A DNA stretch of 64,000 nucleotides from Aquipseudomonas ullengensis (GCF_014174475.1 NZ_JACJUD010000002.1:732422-796421), one strand, 5' to 3'. Shown: positions 34,891 to 44,325, counted from the first letter of the stretch. A program made the numbers and translations. Notes: generated by a model from the letters alone, not told the origin.

Positions 34891-35866
34891 ACACGGTGGC
34901 CGGCTGCGCGCAGCAGCCCAGCGCTATGGCATAGCCCTGGCGGACTGGCTGGACCTGTCCACCGGGATTGCTCCCTATGGCTGGCCGCTGCCGGCGATTC
35001 CCGAGTCGGCCTGGCAACGCCTGCCGGAGAGCGACGATGGCCTGGAGGCACTGGCCCGCGACTACTACGCGGCGCCGGCTTTGTTGCCGGTGGCCGGTTC
35101 GCAGGCGGCCATTCAGGCGTTGCCGCGCTTGCGCCGTGGCGCACGGGTTGGGGTGGTGACGCCGGCCTACGCCGAGCATGCCCTGGCCTGGCGCGGCGAA
35201 GGCCATCAGGTCACCGAACTGGGCGAAGGGGCGGTGGATCGCGCCCTGGAGCGCCTGGATGTGCTGGTGGTGGTCAACCCCAACAACCCCAGCGGGCGAC
35301 TGATCGAACGTCAGCAACTGCTCGACTGGCACGCACGCCTGGCTGCGCGCGGCGGCTGGCTGGTGGTGGACGAGGCGTTCATCGACTGCACGCCCGAGCA
35401 CAGCCTGGCTGCCGACAGCCACCTGCCGGGGCTGATCGTGTTGCGCTCGTTCGGCAAATTCTTTGGCCTGGCCGGTATCCGCCTGGGCTTCGTCCTGGCT
35501 GAAAGCGAATTGCTGGAGCGCCTGGCCGAGCCGCTCGGCCCCTGGGCAGTGAGCGGCCCGGCGCGGGCGGTGGCAGCCGTGCTGCTGGCGGATACCGAGG
35601 GGCAGGCACGCCAACGCGAACGCCTGCGTGGCGACGGTCTGCGCCTGGCGGTGTTGCTCAGTAGCTATGGCCTGGCACCGGCTGGCGGCACCGCGTTGTT
35701 CCAGCTGGTCGGCCATACCCAGGCGGTCGGTCTGCATGGTTACTTTGCCCGGCGCGGCATTCTCCTGCGCCTGTTCGCCGAGGCCCGCTGCCTGCGTTTT
35801 GGCCTGCCTGCCGACGAGGCTGGCTGGCAGCGCCTGGAGCAGGCCCTGCGAGAGATGCCGCAATGA
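34883..35866 (+). CDS. cobC: Threonine-phosphate decarboxylase (PLP)
   Basis: A 327-residue PLP aminotransferase-fold enzyme that makes (R)-1-amino-2-propanol phosphate from threonine phosphate for the nucleotide loop. Clear features are [25 protein letters not shown], the PLP lysine in [16 protein letters not shown], and the C-terminal [21 protein letters not shown] place the start at TTG 34883 because GGGGAG sits 8 bases before it and the family starts MLEHGGRL. A GTG at 34874 is in frame but has no usable spacing. It overlaps cobD by 8 bases. Confidence 0.85.
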   Translation: MLEHGGRLRAAAQRYGIALADWLDLSTGIAPYGWPLPAIPESAWQRLPESDDGLEALARDYYAAPALLPVAGSQAAIQALPRLRRGARVGVVTPAYAEHALAWRGEGHQVTELGEGAVDRALERLDVLVVVNPNNPSGRLIERQQLLDWHARLAARGGWLVVDEAFIDCTPEHSLAADSHLPGLIVLRSFGKFFGLAGIRLGFVLAESELLERLAEPLGPWAVSGPARAVAAVLLADTEGQARQRERLRGDGLRLAVLLSSYGLAPAGGTALFQLVGHTQAVGLHGYFARRGILLRLFAEARCLRFGLPADEAGWQRLEQALREMPQ

Positions 35867-37317
35867 GCGCCACGCTGATGGTGCAGGGCACCACCTCCGA
35901 TGCCGGCAAGAGCACTCTGGTGACCGCGCTGTGCCGCTGGCTCAAGCGCCAGGGTGTCAGCGTGGTGCCGTTCAAACCGCAGAACATGGCGCTCAACTCC
36001 GCCGTCACGGCCGATGGCGGCGAGATCGGTCGCGCCCAGGCGGTGCAGGCGCAGGCGGCTGGGCTGGCGCCGCATACCGACATGAACCCGGTGCTGCTCA
36101 AGCCCAACAGCGATACCGGCGCCCAGGTGATTATCCACGGCCAGGCCATCGGCAACATGAATGCCGTGGATTATCACGCGTACAAGCAGACGGCCCACGC
36201 GGCCGTGCTGGCTTCGCACCAGCGTCTTACCGCGCAATACCCGGTAGTGATGGTCGAGGGCGCGGGTTCGCCAGCGGAGATCAACCTACGCGCCGGCGAT
36301 ATCGCCAACATGGGTTTTGCCGAGGCAGTGGATTGCCCGGTGATCCTGATTGCCGATATCGACAAGGGCGGCGTATTCGCCCACCTGGTCGGTACCCTGG
36401 AGCTGCTTTCGCCCAGCGAGCAGGCGCGGGTAAAAGGCTTCGTGATCAACCGTTTTCGCGGCGACATCGCGCTGCTGCAACCCGGCCTGGACTGGCTGCA
36501 GCAGCGCACCGGCAAGCCGGTACTGGGCGTGCTGCCGTACCTGATGGACTTCCACCTGGAAGCCGAGGACGCCATTGACGTGCGCCAGGCGCACAAGGGC
36601 GCCGAGCTGCTCAAGGTGGTGGTACCGGTGCTGCCGCGTATCAGCAACCACACCGACTTCGATCCGCTGCGCCTGCACCCGCAGGTGGACCTGCAATTCA
36701 TCGGCCCCGGCCAGGCCATCCCGTCGGCCGACCTGATCATCCTGCCCGGCTCGAAAAGCGTGCGTGCCGACCTGGCGCACCTGCGCGAGCAGGGCTGGGA
36801 AGCGGCGATCCAGCGCCATCTGCGCTATGGCGGCAAGCTGTTGGGCATATGTGGTGGTTTGCAGATGCTCGGCAGCCGCATCGACGACCCGCTGGCCCTG
36901 GAAGGCACGGCGGGTAGCAGCGCAGGGCTTGGTCTGCTGGAGTTCGTCACCGTGCTGGAGGCGCAGAAACAGCTGCGCAATGTGCAGGGCGTGCTGAGCC
37001 TGGAGCAGGCGGCCGTCAGCGGCTACGAGATTCACGCCGGTGTCAGCAGCGGTCCGGCCCTGGAATCCCCGGCGGTGCACCTGAATGATGGGCGTGGCGA
37101 TGGCGCTTGCAGCGCCGACGGGCAGGTCATCGGTACTTATCTGCATGGTCTGTTCGAATCGAGTGCGGCCTGTGCGGCTCTGCTGCGCTGGGCCGGTTTG
37201 CGCCAGGTGCAGCAGGTTGATTACCACGCCCTGCGCGAACGGGATATCGAGCGCCTGGCCGATCTGGTCGAGGCGCATATGGATACCGGTAAATTGCGGG
37301 AATTGTGCGGGCTGTAG
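35863..37317 (+). CDS. cobQ: Cobyric acid synthase
   Basis: A 484-residue ATP- and glutamine-dependent amidase that adds the four remaining amides to adenosylcobyrinate a,c-diamide. The N-terminus has [22 protein letters not shown] (P-loop) and [37 protein letters not shown] is diagnostic. The C-terminal glutaminase has [14 protein letters not shown] and the nucleophile Cys in [13 protein letters not shown] overlaps the cobC stop (ATGA). A 59-base gap with a small palindrome follows before cobU. Confidence 0.94.
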   Translation: MSATLMVQGTTSDAGKSTLVTALCRWLKRQGVSVVPFKPQNMALNSAVTADGGEIGRAQAVQAQAAGLAPHTDMNPVLLKPNSDTGAQVIIHGQAIGNMNAVDYHAYKQTAHAAVLASHQRLTAQYPVVMVEGAGSPAEINLRAGDIANMGFAEAVDCPVILIADIDKGGVFAHLVGTLELLSPSEQARVKGFVINRFRGDIALLQPGLDWLQQRTGKPVLGVLPYLMDFHLEAEDAIDVRQAHKGAELLKVVVPVLPRISNHTDFDPLRLHPQVDLQFIGPGQAIPSADLIILPGSKSVRADLAHLREQGWEAAIQRHLRYGGKLLGICGGLQMLGSRIDDPLALEGTAGSSAGLGLLEFVTVLEAQKQLRNVQGVLSLEQAAVSGYEIHAGVSSGPALESPAVHLNDGRGDGACSADGQVIGTYLHGLFESSAACAALLRWAGLRQVQQVDYHALRERDIERLADLVEAHMDTGKLRELCGL

Positions 37318-37328
37318 CGTTCGACTCC

Positions 37329-37358
37329 CTCGCCCCTTTGGGGAGAGGGCTGGGGCGA
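37329..37358. repeat. Short REP-like palindrome between cobQ and cobU
   Basis: TCGCCCC at 37330-37336 pairs with GGGGCGA at 37351-37357, and GGGGAGAGGG lies inside. It is related to the element at 12531-12632 and interrupts an otherwise overlapping operon. It may stabilise the upstream mRNA. Confidence 0.5.
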
Positions 37359-37376
37359 TGACAAAGGAAACACACG

Positions 37377-37898
37377 ATGCTTGAACTGATCCTCGGCGGC
37401 GCCCGTTCCGGCAAGAGTCGCCTGGCCGAGAAACTGGCCAGCGACAGCGGCCTGGCGGTTACCTATATCGCCACCAGCCAGGCGCTGGATGGCGAAATGA
37501 ACCAGCGCATCGTCCATCACCGTGCGCGGCGTCCGGCCGATTGGGGCTTGGTGGAAGAACCGCTGGCGCTGCTGCGCGTGCTGCACGAACAGGCCGCCGC
37601 CGAGCGTTGCCTGCTGGTGGATTGCCTGACCCTGTGGCTGACCAACCTGCTGATGCTGGAGGATGAAGCGCGCCTGGCGGCAGAGCGCGACGCCTTGCTG
37701 GCCGGCGTGGCCGAGCTGCCGGGGCGGATCATCCTGGTCAGCAACGAAACCGGACTGGGCGTGGTGCCGCTGGGCGAACTGACCCGCCGTTATGTCGACG
37801 AGGCCGGCTGGCTGCACCAGGCCCTGGCCGAGCGCAGCCAGCGCGTGCTGTTCTGCGTCGCCGGTCTGCCCATGTTGCTCAAAGGAGCGCCGCTATGA
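37377..37898 (+). CDS. cobU: Adenosylcobinamide kinase / adenosylcobinamide-phosphate guanylyltransferase
   Basis: A 173-residue bifunctional enzyme (CobU in Salmonella terms, CobP in Pseudomonas terms). It phosphorylates adenosylcobinamide and attaches GMP. The P-loop GGARSGKS is at residues 7-14. [28 protein letters not shown] carries the conserved guanylyl-site histidines, and [14 protein letters not shown] and [10 protein letters not shown] complete the signature. AAAGGAAACACACG precedes the ATG. It overlaps cobT by four bases. Confidence 0.93.
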   Translation: MLELILGGARSGKSRLAEKLASDSGLAVTYIATSQALDGEMNQRIVHHRARRPADWGLVEEPLALLRVLHEQAAAERCLLVDCLTLWLTNLLMLEDEARLAAERDALLAGVAELPGRIILVSNETGLGVVPLGELTRRYVDEAGWLHQALAERSQRVLFCVAGLPMLLKGAPL

Positions 37899-38953
37899 GT
37901 ACCGCCTTCTGGTGGCAGCAGGCTTTTCGGCAAGCGGATGAACAGGCTGCTGCGGCTGCCCGCCAGCGACAAACGCAACTGACCAAACCGGCTGGCTCGC
38001 TGGGCCAGTTGGAGCAGTTGGCGATCACCCTGGCGGGTTTGCAGGGCCGCGAGCGGCCGAGCATCGGGCAACCGTGGATCGCCATCTTTGCCGGCGACCA
38101 TGGCGTGGTCGAGGAGGGTGTATCGGCCTTTCCCCAAGCCGTCACCGGGCAGATGCTGCACAACTTCGTCAACGGCGGCGCGGCGATCAGCGTGCTGGCC
38201 CGCCAGCTCGACGCGCTGCTGGATGTGGTCGACCTGGGCACGGCCGTGCCGCTGCCGCCCTTGCCGGGCGTGCGCCATCTGCAGGTGGGCGCCGGCACCC
38301 GCAACTTCGCCCGCGAACCGGCGATGAGCCAGGCGCAGTGCCTGCAGGCCCTCGAAGCCGGGCGTGACAGCGTGCGCCGGGCCCGGGCGGCCGGCGCCGA
38401 GTTGTTCATTGGCGGGGAGATGGGCATTGGCAATACCACGGCTGCTGCAGCGCTGGCCTGTGCCTTGCTGGGGCAGCCAGCCGATGCACTGGTAGGCCCC
38501 GGTACCGGACTGGATAGTGCTGGCGTGGCGCACAAGGCGCAGGTGATCGAGCGTGCTTTGGTGCTGCACGCAGCGCAGTTGAACGACCCGTTGCAGGTGC
38601 TGCGCCACCTCGGCGGTTTCGAGATCGCCGCGCTCGCCGGCGCTTACCTGGCCTGTGCGGAGCAGGGCCTGCCGGCGCTGGTCGACGGCTTCATCTGCAC
38701 GGTGGCGGCGCTCTGTACGGTGCGCTTGAATCCCGCCTGCCGTGACTGGCTGCTGTTTGCCCACTGCGGCGCCGAGCCGGGGCATCGCCTGGTACTCGAT
38801 GCACTGCAGGCCGAGCCGCTGCTGCAACTCGGCCTGCGCCTGGGTGAGGGCAGCGGCGCCGCACTGGCGGTGCCGCTGCTGCGCCTAGCCTGTGCGCTGC
38901 ACAACGAGATGGCCACGTTCGCCGAGGCGGCGGTATCGGATCGTCCGGTATGA
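37895..38953 (+). CDS. cobT: Nicotinate-nucleotide--dimethylbenzimidazole phosphoribosyltransferase
   Basis: A 352-residue CobT (CobU in Pseudomonas naming) that makes alpha-ribazole phosphate from nicotinate mononucleotide and dimethylbenzimidazole. Features are [44 protein letters not shown], the G-rich VGPGTGLD, and the C-terminal [16 protein letters not shown] with the catalytic Glu. It uses the product of bluB, encoded in the same operon. Overlaps both neighbours by four bases. Cytoplasmic. Confidence 0.94.
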   Translation: MSTAFWWQQAFRQADEQAAAAARQRQTQLTKPAGSLGQLEQLAITLAGLQGRERPSIGQPWIAIFAGDHGVVEEGVSAFPQAVTGQMLHNFVNGGAAISVLARQLDALLDVVDLGTAVPLPPLPGVRHLQVGAGTRNFAREPAMSQAQCLQALEAGRDSVRRARAAGAELFIGGEMGIGNTTAAAALACALLGQPADALVGPGTGLDSAGVAHKAQVIERALVLHAAQLNDPLQVLRHLGGFEIAALAGAYLACAEQGLPALVDGFICTVAALCTVRLNPACRDWLLFAHCGAEPGHRLVLDALQAEPLLQLGLRLGEGSGAALAVPLLRLACALHNEMATFAEAAVSDRPV

Positions 38954-39522
38954 GCCTGCGTCTCGACCTGTTGCGCCATGGCGAGACCGAGCGTGGCGGC
39001 GGCTTTCGCGGCAGCATCGACGATGCGCTGACCGCTGCGGGCTGGGCGCAATTGCGCCAGGCAGTTGCCGGGCAACCGCGCTGGGATGCGCTGGTCAGCT
39101 CGCCGCTGCAGCGCTGCGCCGCGTTCGCCACGGAGCTGGCGACGCAGCTCGACCTGCCGTTGCAGTTGGAGCCTGATCTGCAGGAACTGCATTTCGGCGA
39201 GTGGGAAGGCCGCACCGCCCTGGAGCTGATGCAGGACGCTGAGCGCGAACTGGGTCTGTTCTGGCAGGACCCTTACAGCTTCACGCCGCCAGGAGGCGAG
39301 ACGCTGCTGCGCTTCGAGGCGCGGGTATTGGCCGCCCTGGCCCGATTGCAGGCGCGCTATGCCGGGCGCCATGTGCTGCTGGTGACCCATGGCGGGGTGA
39401 TCAACCTGCTGCTGGCGCGGGCCCGCCAGTTGCCGCCTGAGCAACTGATGCAGGTGGCCGCGCCCCATGGTGGATTGTTCAGCCTGCAGGTCGATGTCGA
39501 CCTGCAGTTGCGGGAGTGTTGA
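38950..39522 (+). CDS. Alpha-ribazole-5'-phosphate phosphatase-like histidine phosphatase
   Basis: A 190-residue phosphoglycerate-mutase-like phosphatase that removes the phosphate from alpha-ribazole phosphate or adenosylcobalamin phosphate (Salmonella CobC type). The nucleophile His10 is in [22 protein letters not shown] and [15 protein letters not shown] supply the remaining active-site residues. Its position between cobT and cobS supports a cobalamin role over a general phosphatase. The symbol is left empty because cobC is used for the decarboxylase in this operon. Confidence 0.87.
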   Translation: MSLRLDLLRHGETERGGGFRGSIDDALTAAGWAQLRQAVAGQPRWDALVSSPLQRCAAFATELATQLDLPLQLEPDLQELHFGEWEGRTALELMQDAERELGLFWQDPYSFTPPGGETLLRFEARVLAALARLQARYAGRHVLLVTHGGVINLLLARARQLPPEQLMQVAAPHGGLFSLQVDVDLQLREC

Positions 39523-39523
39523 G

Positions 39524-40261
39524 ATGCGCTTACCGCTGGCCCTGCTGATCGCCTTGCAGTTCCTCACCCGTTTGCCGGTGCGCCTGCCGGGTATGCCGCA
39601 GGCGGCGGATATCGGCCGCTCGCTGCTCTGGTATCCGCTGGTGGGCCTGCTGATTGGCGGTCTGTTGCTGGCTCTGCATCTGCTGCTGGGCAGCGCGCCG
39701 CTGTTGTTACACGCGGCATTGCTACTGGCGGCCTGGGTGGCGCTGTCTGGCGGCCTGCACCTGGACGGCCTGGCCGATACGGCGGATGCCTGGGTCGGCG
39801 GCTACGGTGATCGCGAGCGCACCCTGACGATCATGAAGGACCCGCGCAGCGGGCCGATCGCCGTGGTGGTGCTGGTGCTCCTGCTGCTGCTCAAGTTCGC
39901 CGCGCTGGTCGCGCTGCTGCAGGCCGGGCAGTGGGCGGCTCTACTGCTGGCGCCTTGGCTGGGGCGCAGCTTGTTGCCGCTGCTGTTTCTCACTACGCCC
40001 TACGTGCGCGCCGGTGGCCTGGGTGAGGCGCTTAGCCAGCACCTGCCACGCCAGCAGTTGCCACTGCTTCTGGCGGTCAATGGCCTGGCCATGCTGGCGT
40101 TCGGCTGGAGCGTGCTGGCGGCCATCCTCGCCGCGCTGCTGGCCTTCTACCTGCTGCGCCGCGCCTTCGTCGCCCGCCTGGGCGGCACCACCGGCGATAC
40201 CGCCGGAGCGCTGCTGGAACTGGCCGAATGTGCGGTGCTGGTGGCCCTGGCGCTGCTCTGA
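39524..40261 (+). CDS. cobS: Adenosylcobinamide-GDP ribazoletransferase
   Basis: A 245-residue multi-spanning membrane enzyme (CobS/CobV) that joins adenosylcobinamide-GDP to alpha-ribazole, the last or next-to-last step of B12 assembly. About six hydrophobic helices are present. The diagnostic HLDGLADTADAWVGG and TLTIMKDPRSGPIAVVVLVLLLL are clear. The Met at 39524 follows the previous stop by one base and starts with LALLIALQFLTRLPV, as is usual. It ends the operon just before a pair of REP elements. Confidence 0.93.
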   Translation: MRLPLALLIALQFLTRLPVRLPGMPQAADIGRSLLWYPLVGLLIGGLLLALHLLLGSAPLLLHAALLLAAWVALSGGLHLDGLADTADAWVGGYGDRERTLTIMKDPRSGPIAVVVLVLLLLLKFAALVALLQAGQWAALLLAPWLGRSLLPLLFLTTPYVRAGGLGEALSQHLPRQQLPLLLAVNGLAMLAFGWSVLAAILAALLAFYLLRRAFVARLGGTTGDTAGALLELAECAVLVALALL

Positions 40262-40280
40262 AAGCCTATTTGGCAGCGCG

Positions 40281-40335
40281 GTAGCCCGGACTTCAATCCG
40301 GGAGCTGACCTGCCCCGGACTGAAGTCCGGGCTAC
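40281..40335. repeat. REP palindrome, family A (copy 2)
   Basis: GTAGCCCGGACTTCA at 40281-40295 pairs perfectly with TGAAGTCCGGGCTAC at 40321-40335, with further pairing inward. It is the same family as the element after cysK at 15849-15902, but with one arm slightly diverged and a longer centre. Confidence 0.8.
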
Positions 40336-40350
40336 TGCTGTTCTAGCCGG

Positions 40351-40401
40351 GTAGGGCGGGTGAAACCCGCGCATTGGTTACGCGGGTTTCACCCGCCCTA
40401 C
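40351..40401. repeat. REP palindrome, family C
   Basis: A perfect 21-bp inverted repeat (40351-40371 and 40381-40401) with a 9-base spacer. The arm core is GTAGGGCGGGTGAAACCCGC. It lies 15 bases after the family A element and upstream of the MarR gene. Confidence 0.85.
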
Positions 40402-40412
40402 GGTTGACTCAA

Positions 40413-40445
40413 TCAACTGTACCGCGCAGTTGCTCGTCAACTGTA
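40413..40445. promoter_or_regulatory. Candidate MarR operator: repeated CAACTG half-sites
   Basis: CAACTG at 40414-40419 and CAGTTG at 40427-40432 form an inverted repeat with a 7-base spacer. A second direct copy, TCAACTGTA, lies at 40437-40445, 24 bases after the first (40413-40421). The cluster is 39-71 bases before the MarR start, where autoregulatory sites are usual. No -35/-10 pair fits cleanly. Confidence 0.4.
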
Positions 40446-40483
40446 GCGGGCGTTTTGCCTGATGCGGGTATATACATCTATTC

Positions 40484-40897
40484 ATGTTGCCGACCCACTG
40501 CCTGTGTACCAAGTTGCGCCGCGCCAGCCGCAGCGTGACCAAGCTCTACGACGATGCCCTCGACGCGGTCGGGATCAACGTCGCCCAGTATTCGCTGCTG
40601 AAACACCTGCAGCGCCTCGGCCAGCCGAGCATCACCACGCTGGCCGAGTCGCTGGGCCTGGACCGCAGCACCCTGGGGCGCAACCTCAAGGTGCTGCAAG
40701 GCAAGGGGTTAGTGTTGTTGTCTGGTGGCGAGGACCAGCGCAATCGCCTGGTGTCGCTGAGCGAAGCGGGTAAGGCCTGCCTGGCGCAGGCGCTGCAGGC
40801 CTGGGAGCAGGCGCAGGTGCAGCTGGCCGAGCGCATGGGCGGTGAGCGCCGTGCGCTGCTGTTGGAACTGCTGGGCGAGTTGGAACGGCTCGACTGA
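40484..40897 (+). CDS. MarR-family transcriptional regulator
   Basis: A 137-residue winged-helix regulator. The DNA-binding part is YSLLKHLQRLGQPSITTLAESLGLDRSTLGRNLKVLQGKGLVLLSGGEDQRNRLVSLSEAGKA, typical of MarR, with flanking dimer helices. The Cys7 near the N-terminus could act as a redox sensor, although that is a guess. The only downstream gene is an MFS permease starting 41 bases later, so this regulator probably represses its own operon. Confidence 0.85.
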   Translation: MLPTHCLCTKLRRASRSVTKLYDDALDAVGINVAQYSLLKHLQRLGQPSITTLAESLGLDRSTLGRNLKVLQGKGLVLLSGGEDQRNRLVSLSEAGKACLAQALQAWEQAQVQLAERMGGERRALLLELLGELERLD

Positions 40898-40938
40898 GTG
40901 TTGGTGAATGAGCGGGCGCTGCCCGTGGAGGATGAATC

Positions 40939-42144
40939 ATGACTTCTGTATGGCGTACCAGCGGCTGGGTGTTGCTCGGGGCTTCGCTGATCCTGGCGCT
41001 GTCGCTGGGTATTCGCCACGGCTTCGGCCTGTTCCTCACGCCGATGAGCGCGGAATTCGGCTGGGGGCGGGAAGTGTTCGCCTTCGCCATTGCCCTGCAG
41101 AACCTGATCTGGGGCCTGGCGCAGCCGGTGACCGGGGCGATTGCCGATCGTTATGGTGCGCGCCGGGTCATCGCCGTTGGCGGGGTGCTGTATGCCGCCG
41201 GCCTGTTGCTGATGGCCTTCGCCGATTCGGCGGCGTCGCTGTCGCTGAGCGCCGGCCTGTTGATCGGCATTGGCCTGTCCGGTACCTCGTTCTCGGTGTT
41301 GCTGGGTGTGGTAGGTCGTGCGGTGCCGATGGAGAAACGCAGCATGGCCATGGGCATGGCGGCTGCCGCGGGCTCCTTCGGCCAGTTCGCCATGCTGCCG
41401 GGCTCGCTCGGCCTGATCGGCTGGCTGGGCTGGTCGGCGGCCTTGCTGGCGCTGGGCCTGCTGGTGGCGCTGATCGTGCCGTTGGCGCTGCTGGTGCGTG
41501 ATCAGCCGCTGCCTTCGCTGGGTGTTGAGCAGAGCCTGGGCCAGGCGCTGCGCGAGGCCTGCACGCATTCCGGTTTCTGGCTGCTGGCGCTGGGCTTCTT
41601 CGTCTGCGGCTTCCAGGTGGTGTTCATCGGCGTGCACCTGCCGGCTTATCTGGTGGATCAGCACCTGGCGGCCAAGGTCGGTACCACGGTGCTGGCGCTG
41701 GTGGGGCTGTTCAATGTGTTCGGCACCTATATTGCCGGCTGGCTCGGCGGGCGGATGTCCAAACCGCGCCTGCTCACTGCTCTGTACCTGTTGCGTACGC
41801 TGGTGATCGTGGCGTTCGTCTATTCGCCGTTGAGCGAGTGGAGCGCCTATGCCTTTGGCGTGGCGATGGGCCTGTTGTGGCTGTCCACGGTACCGTTGAC
41901 CAATGGCACCGTGGCCACCCTGTTCGGCGTGCGCAACCTGTCGATGCTCGGCGGCATCGTGTTCCTCTTCCACCAGTTGGGCGCCTTTCTCGGTGGCTGG
42001 TTGGGCGGCTACCTGTACGACCATACGGGCAGCTATGAGATGGTCTGGCAGCTGTCGATCCTCCTCGGCCTGCTGGCGGCGGCGCTCAACTGGCCGGTGC
42101 GCGAGCAGCCGGTGGAGCGTTTGCGCGTGGTGCCGGCAGCGTGA
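40939..42144 (+). CDS. MFS permease
   Basis: A 401-residue major facilitator with twelve hydrophobic segments. The first loop RHGFGLFLTPMSAEFGWGREVFAFAIALQNLIWGLAQPVTGAIADRYGARRVI carries the DRxGxRR motif. The central loop is rich in charges near residues 186-200. The protein resembles monocarboxylate/oxalate-formate-type MFS members, but substrate cannot be assigned. It follows the MarR gene and is translationally coupled by a GTGA overlap to a 40-residue ORF. Confidence 0.83.
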   Translation: MTSVWRTSGWVLLGASLILALSLGIRHGFGLFLTPMSAEFGWGREVFAFAIALQNLIWGLAQPVTGAIADRYGARRVIAVGGVLYAAGLLLMAFADSAASLSLSAGLLIGIGLSGTSFSVLLGVVGRAVPMEKRSMAMGMAAAAGSFGQFAMLPGSLGLIGWLGWSAALLALGLLVALIVPLALLVRDQPLPSLGVEQSLGQALREACTHSGFWLLALGFFVCGFQVVFIGVHLPAYLVDQHLAAKVGTTVLALVGLFNVFGTYIAGWLGGRMSKPRLLTALYLLRTLVIVAFVYSPLSEWSAYAFGVAMGLLWLSTVPLTNGTVATLFGVRNLSMLGGIVFLFHQLGAFLGGWLGGYLYDHTGSYEMVWQLSILLGLLAAALNWPVREQPVERLRVVPAA

Positions 42145-42263
42145 ACAAGACGCTGCTGCGTGGGCTGCTCGGGTTGGCCCTGGCTGCGCTGCTGGCGCTG
42201 GCCTGGTGGGGCTGGCAATCCGCTGGGCTGGCGTTGCTGCAACTGGATATGCCGATGTGTTGA
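42141..42263 (+). CDS. 40-residue single-helix membrane protein after the MFS gene
   Basis: A GTG at 42141 overlaps the MFS stop codon by four bases and opens a 40-residue frame that ends in TGA at 42261-42263. The product has one membrane helix (LLRGLLGLALAALLALAWWGW) and a short tail ending GLALLQLDMPMC. I recall similar short proteins with GGLALLQL...C ends in Pseudomonas at such positions. It may be a small partner of the transporter. It could also be a spurious ORF, since it is short. Confidence 0.55.
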   Translation: MNKTLLRGLLGLALAALLALAWWGWQSAGLALLQLDMPMC

Positions 42264-42324
42264 CGATTGCCGCACCGGCCATTGGCGCGTAGCGTGGTGG
42301 CATCAGTGAATCAGGAGTAGTGCG

Positions 42325-42873
42325 ATGAACCTGCGTTTTTCTACCGGCCTGCTGCTTGCGCTGTTTGCCGGCGCCTTGCAGGCGGCCGAGTGCCCGCCCT
42401 TGCTGCAGGGGCAGTTGCAGCAGTTGCGCTCGAAGGAACAGATCGACCTGTGCCAGCGCTTTGCCGGCAAGCCGCTGCTGGTGGTCAATACCGCCAGCTA
42501 CTGTGGCTTCGCTCCTCAGTTCAAGGGTTTGGAAACCCTGTACCAGGGCTACAAGGACCAGGGCCTGGAGGTGCTGGGCGTGCCTTCCAATGACTTCAAG
42601 CAGGAAGACGCCGATACCAGCGAAACGGCCAAGGTGTGCTTCGTCAACTACGGCGTGACCTTCGCCATGAGCGAGCCGCAGCATGTGCGCGGTGATGACG
42701 CTGTGCCGCTGTTCCGTCAGCTCGCCGAGCAGAGCAGTGCGCCGCGCTGGAACTTCTACAAGTATGTAGTGGGGCGCGACGGCAAGGTCATCGCCAGCTT
42801 TTCCAGCCTGACCACGCCGGACGACGAGGACTTGCGCAAGGCCATCGAACAGGCGATTGCCCAGCAACCCTGA
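42325..42873 (+). CDS. Exported glutathione peroxidase-like protein
   Basis: A 182-residue thiol peroxidase with a signal peptide ([21 protein letters not shown]). The peroxidatic Cys60 is in [30 protein letters not shown] carries the tetrad Trp and Asn. The usual FPxNQF motif reads VPSNDF, so the Gln of the classic tetrad is Asp. It likely reduces peroxides in the periplasm, with thioredoxin-like donors more plausible than glutathione. CAGGAG lies before the ATG. Convergent with fadL. Confidence 0.85.
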   Translation: MNLRFSTGLLLALFAGALQAAECPPLLQGQLQQLRSKEQIDLCQRFAGKPLLVVNTASYCGFAPQFKGLETLYQGYKDQGLEVLGVPSNDFKQEDADTSETAKVCFVNYGVTFAMSEPQHVRGDDAVPLFRQLAEQSSAPRWNFYKYVVGRDGKVIASFSSLTTPDDEDLRKAIEQAIAQQP

Positions 42874-42903
42874 GGCGGGGCGCAGGGCACAACAGACAGG
42901 CAG

Positions 42904-42932
42904 AAAAAAGCCGGGCAATGCCCGGCTTTTTC
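42904..42932. terminator. Bidirectional terminator between gpx and fadL
   Basis: AAAAAGCCGGGCA pairs with TGCCCGGCTTTTT around a small loop, with A and T runs on both sides. It lies between two convergent stop codons. Confidence 0.88.
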
Positions 42933-42948
42933 ATGTGCAGGCCGACCG

Positions 42949-44217
42949 TCAGAAACGGTAGGTGACCTGCGCGCCCAGGCCGTGGGCGCTGTTGTTGTAG
43001 GTCGCGCTGTAGCCCGGGGCGATTTCGACGCCGGCCAGCTCGGTGGCTTCCTGGTTGACCTTGGCTTCGTTCTCGCGCAGGTAGGAGTAGGCCACGTCGA
43101 TGGTCATGTCCGCAGTCGGCGACCAGCCGGCGCCCAGGGAGAACACCTTGCGGTTGCCCACTGGGATGCGCACGGTGCGGTTGTCGTTGGCAGTCGGTGC
43201 GGCGTCGATGGCGAAGCCGGTACGCAGCACCCATTGCGGGTTGAGCTGGTAGGAGGTGCCGACAGCGAAGCCCCAGGTGTCCTTCCACTTCAGCTCTTCG
43301 CTGACTTCATCCAGCAGGCCGGCAGGGGTGCCCTGGTTTTCCACGATGATCGCCTGCAGACGGCTCCAGCGGGTCCAGGTGGCGCCGCCGTAGAGGGTCC
43401 ACTTGTCGTCCAGCTTGTAGGTCACCGAGGTGTCGACCGATTCCGGGGTGGTGAAGTCCAGCTGGGCGTCGTACTGACCGTTGAACAGCGCAGTCAGGCC
43501 GTCGCCGCCGCTGACTTTGGTGCGGCCTTCCAGGGTGTAGTCGACCTTGGAGTGGTAGGTCAGGCCCCAGGCCAGTTTGTCGGTGACGTCGACCAGCACG
43601 CCGACGTTGTAGCCGACGGCGGTGTCGTCACCCTTGATGTTGATATCGGTATCGCCAGTGCCGCCGACGGCGCTGTTGTCCAGCTTGCTGGTCAGCTTGC
43701 CATCGATTTTGTTGAAGGTCGGGCCGAAGCCGACGGAGACGCGATCGTTGATCTGGTAGCTGAGGGTCGGCTGCAGGGTGATGACTTGCACCTTGCTGTA
43801 CTGGCCCTTGTAGCGGCCGCCGAAGCCTTTTTCGTAGTCGCTGATCAGGGCGTAGGGCACGTAGAGGCCCAGGCCGAAGTGCCAGTCTTCATTCAGCGGG
43901 GTGGCGATGTAGCCGAACGGTACGGAAGCCAGCGGCACCATGTCGCCTTCGCTGGTTGCGGCGCTGGAGTGGTCGATGTCGACCTTGGCGTCGATCATCG
44001 CCATACCGGCGATGACTTCGGTGCGCTTGAGTTTGGCCAGGCCGGCAGGGTTGCCGTACAGGGTGGAAGCATCCTGGGCGGCCGAGGCGCGGCCGGCGAA
44101 AGCGGTACCCATGCCGCTGACACTTTGTTCGTTGATGGCAATTCCGTTGCCCAAGCTGTGGGTGGAAATGGCGCTGACGGCCAGGGCGAGGGTGGTTTTA
44201 AACCATACGTTTTTCAT
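42949..44217 (-). CDS. FadL-family outer-membrane transporter
   Basis: A 422-residue exported beta-barrel with signal peptide MKNVWFKTTLALAVSAISTHSLG. The mature start NGIAINEQSVSGMGTAFAGRASAAQDASTLYGNPAGLAKL is the FadL hatch, with the NPAG motif. The protein ends in Phe (VTYRF) for barrel assembly. FadL-type proteins let long-chain fatty acids or other hydrophobic molecules pass through a lateral opening. The Met at 44217 directly precedes the signal; a GTG four codons earlier is possible. A 21-bp dyad 109-129 bases upstream may control it. Confidence 0.9.
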   Translation of the reverse strand: MKNVWFKTTLALAVSAISTHSLGNGIAINEQSVSGMGTAFAGRASAAQDASTLYGNPAGLAKLKRTEVIAGMAMIDAKVDIDHSSAATSEGDMVPLASVPFGYIATPLNEDWHFGLGLYVPYALISDYEKGFGGRYKGQYSKVQVITLQPTLSYQINDRVSVGFGPTFNKIDGKLTSKLDNSAVGGTGDTDINIKGDDTAVGYNVGVLVDVTDKLAWGLTYHSKVDYTLEGRTKVSGGDGLTALFNGQYDAQLDFTTPESVDTSVTYKLDDKWTLYGGATWTRWSRLQAIIVENQGTPAGLLDEVSEELKWKDTWGFAVGTSYQLNPQWVLRTGFAIDAAPTANDNRTVRIPVGNRKVFSLGAGWSPTADMTIDVAYSYLRENEAKVNQEATELAGVEIAPGYSATYNNSAHGLGAQVTYRF

Positions 44218-44325
44218 TAGGAAGCTCACGTTCAGTAAAGCGGGGGCGGCAAACTACCCCTTTTGCCGGGGCTTGCCAACCGCTCTAGCCTGCATTTTTA
44301 GTGAAGATTCGTTAAAGAAATCGAG

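Noticed and set aside
40546..42918. A 790-codon antisense frame across MarR and MFS genes
   Set aside because: Gln/Arg/His-rich shadow translation crossing two clear genes and a terminator.
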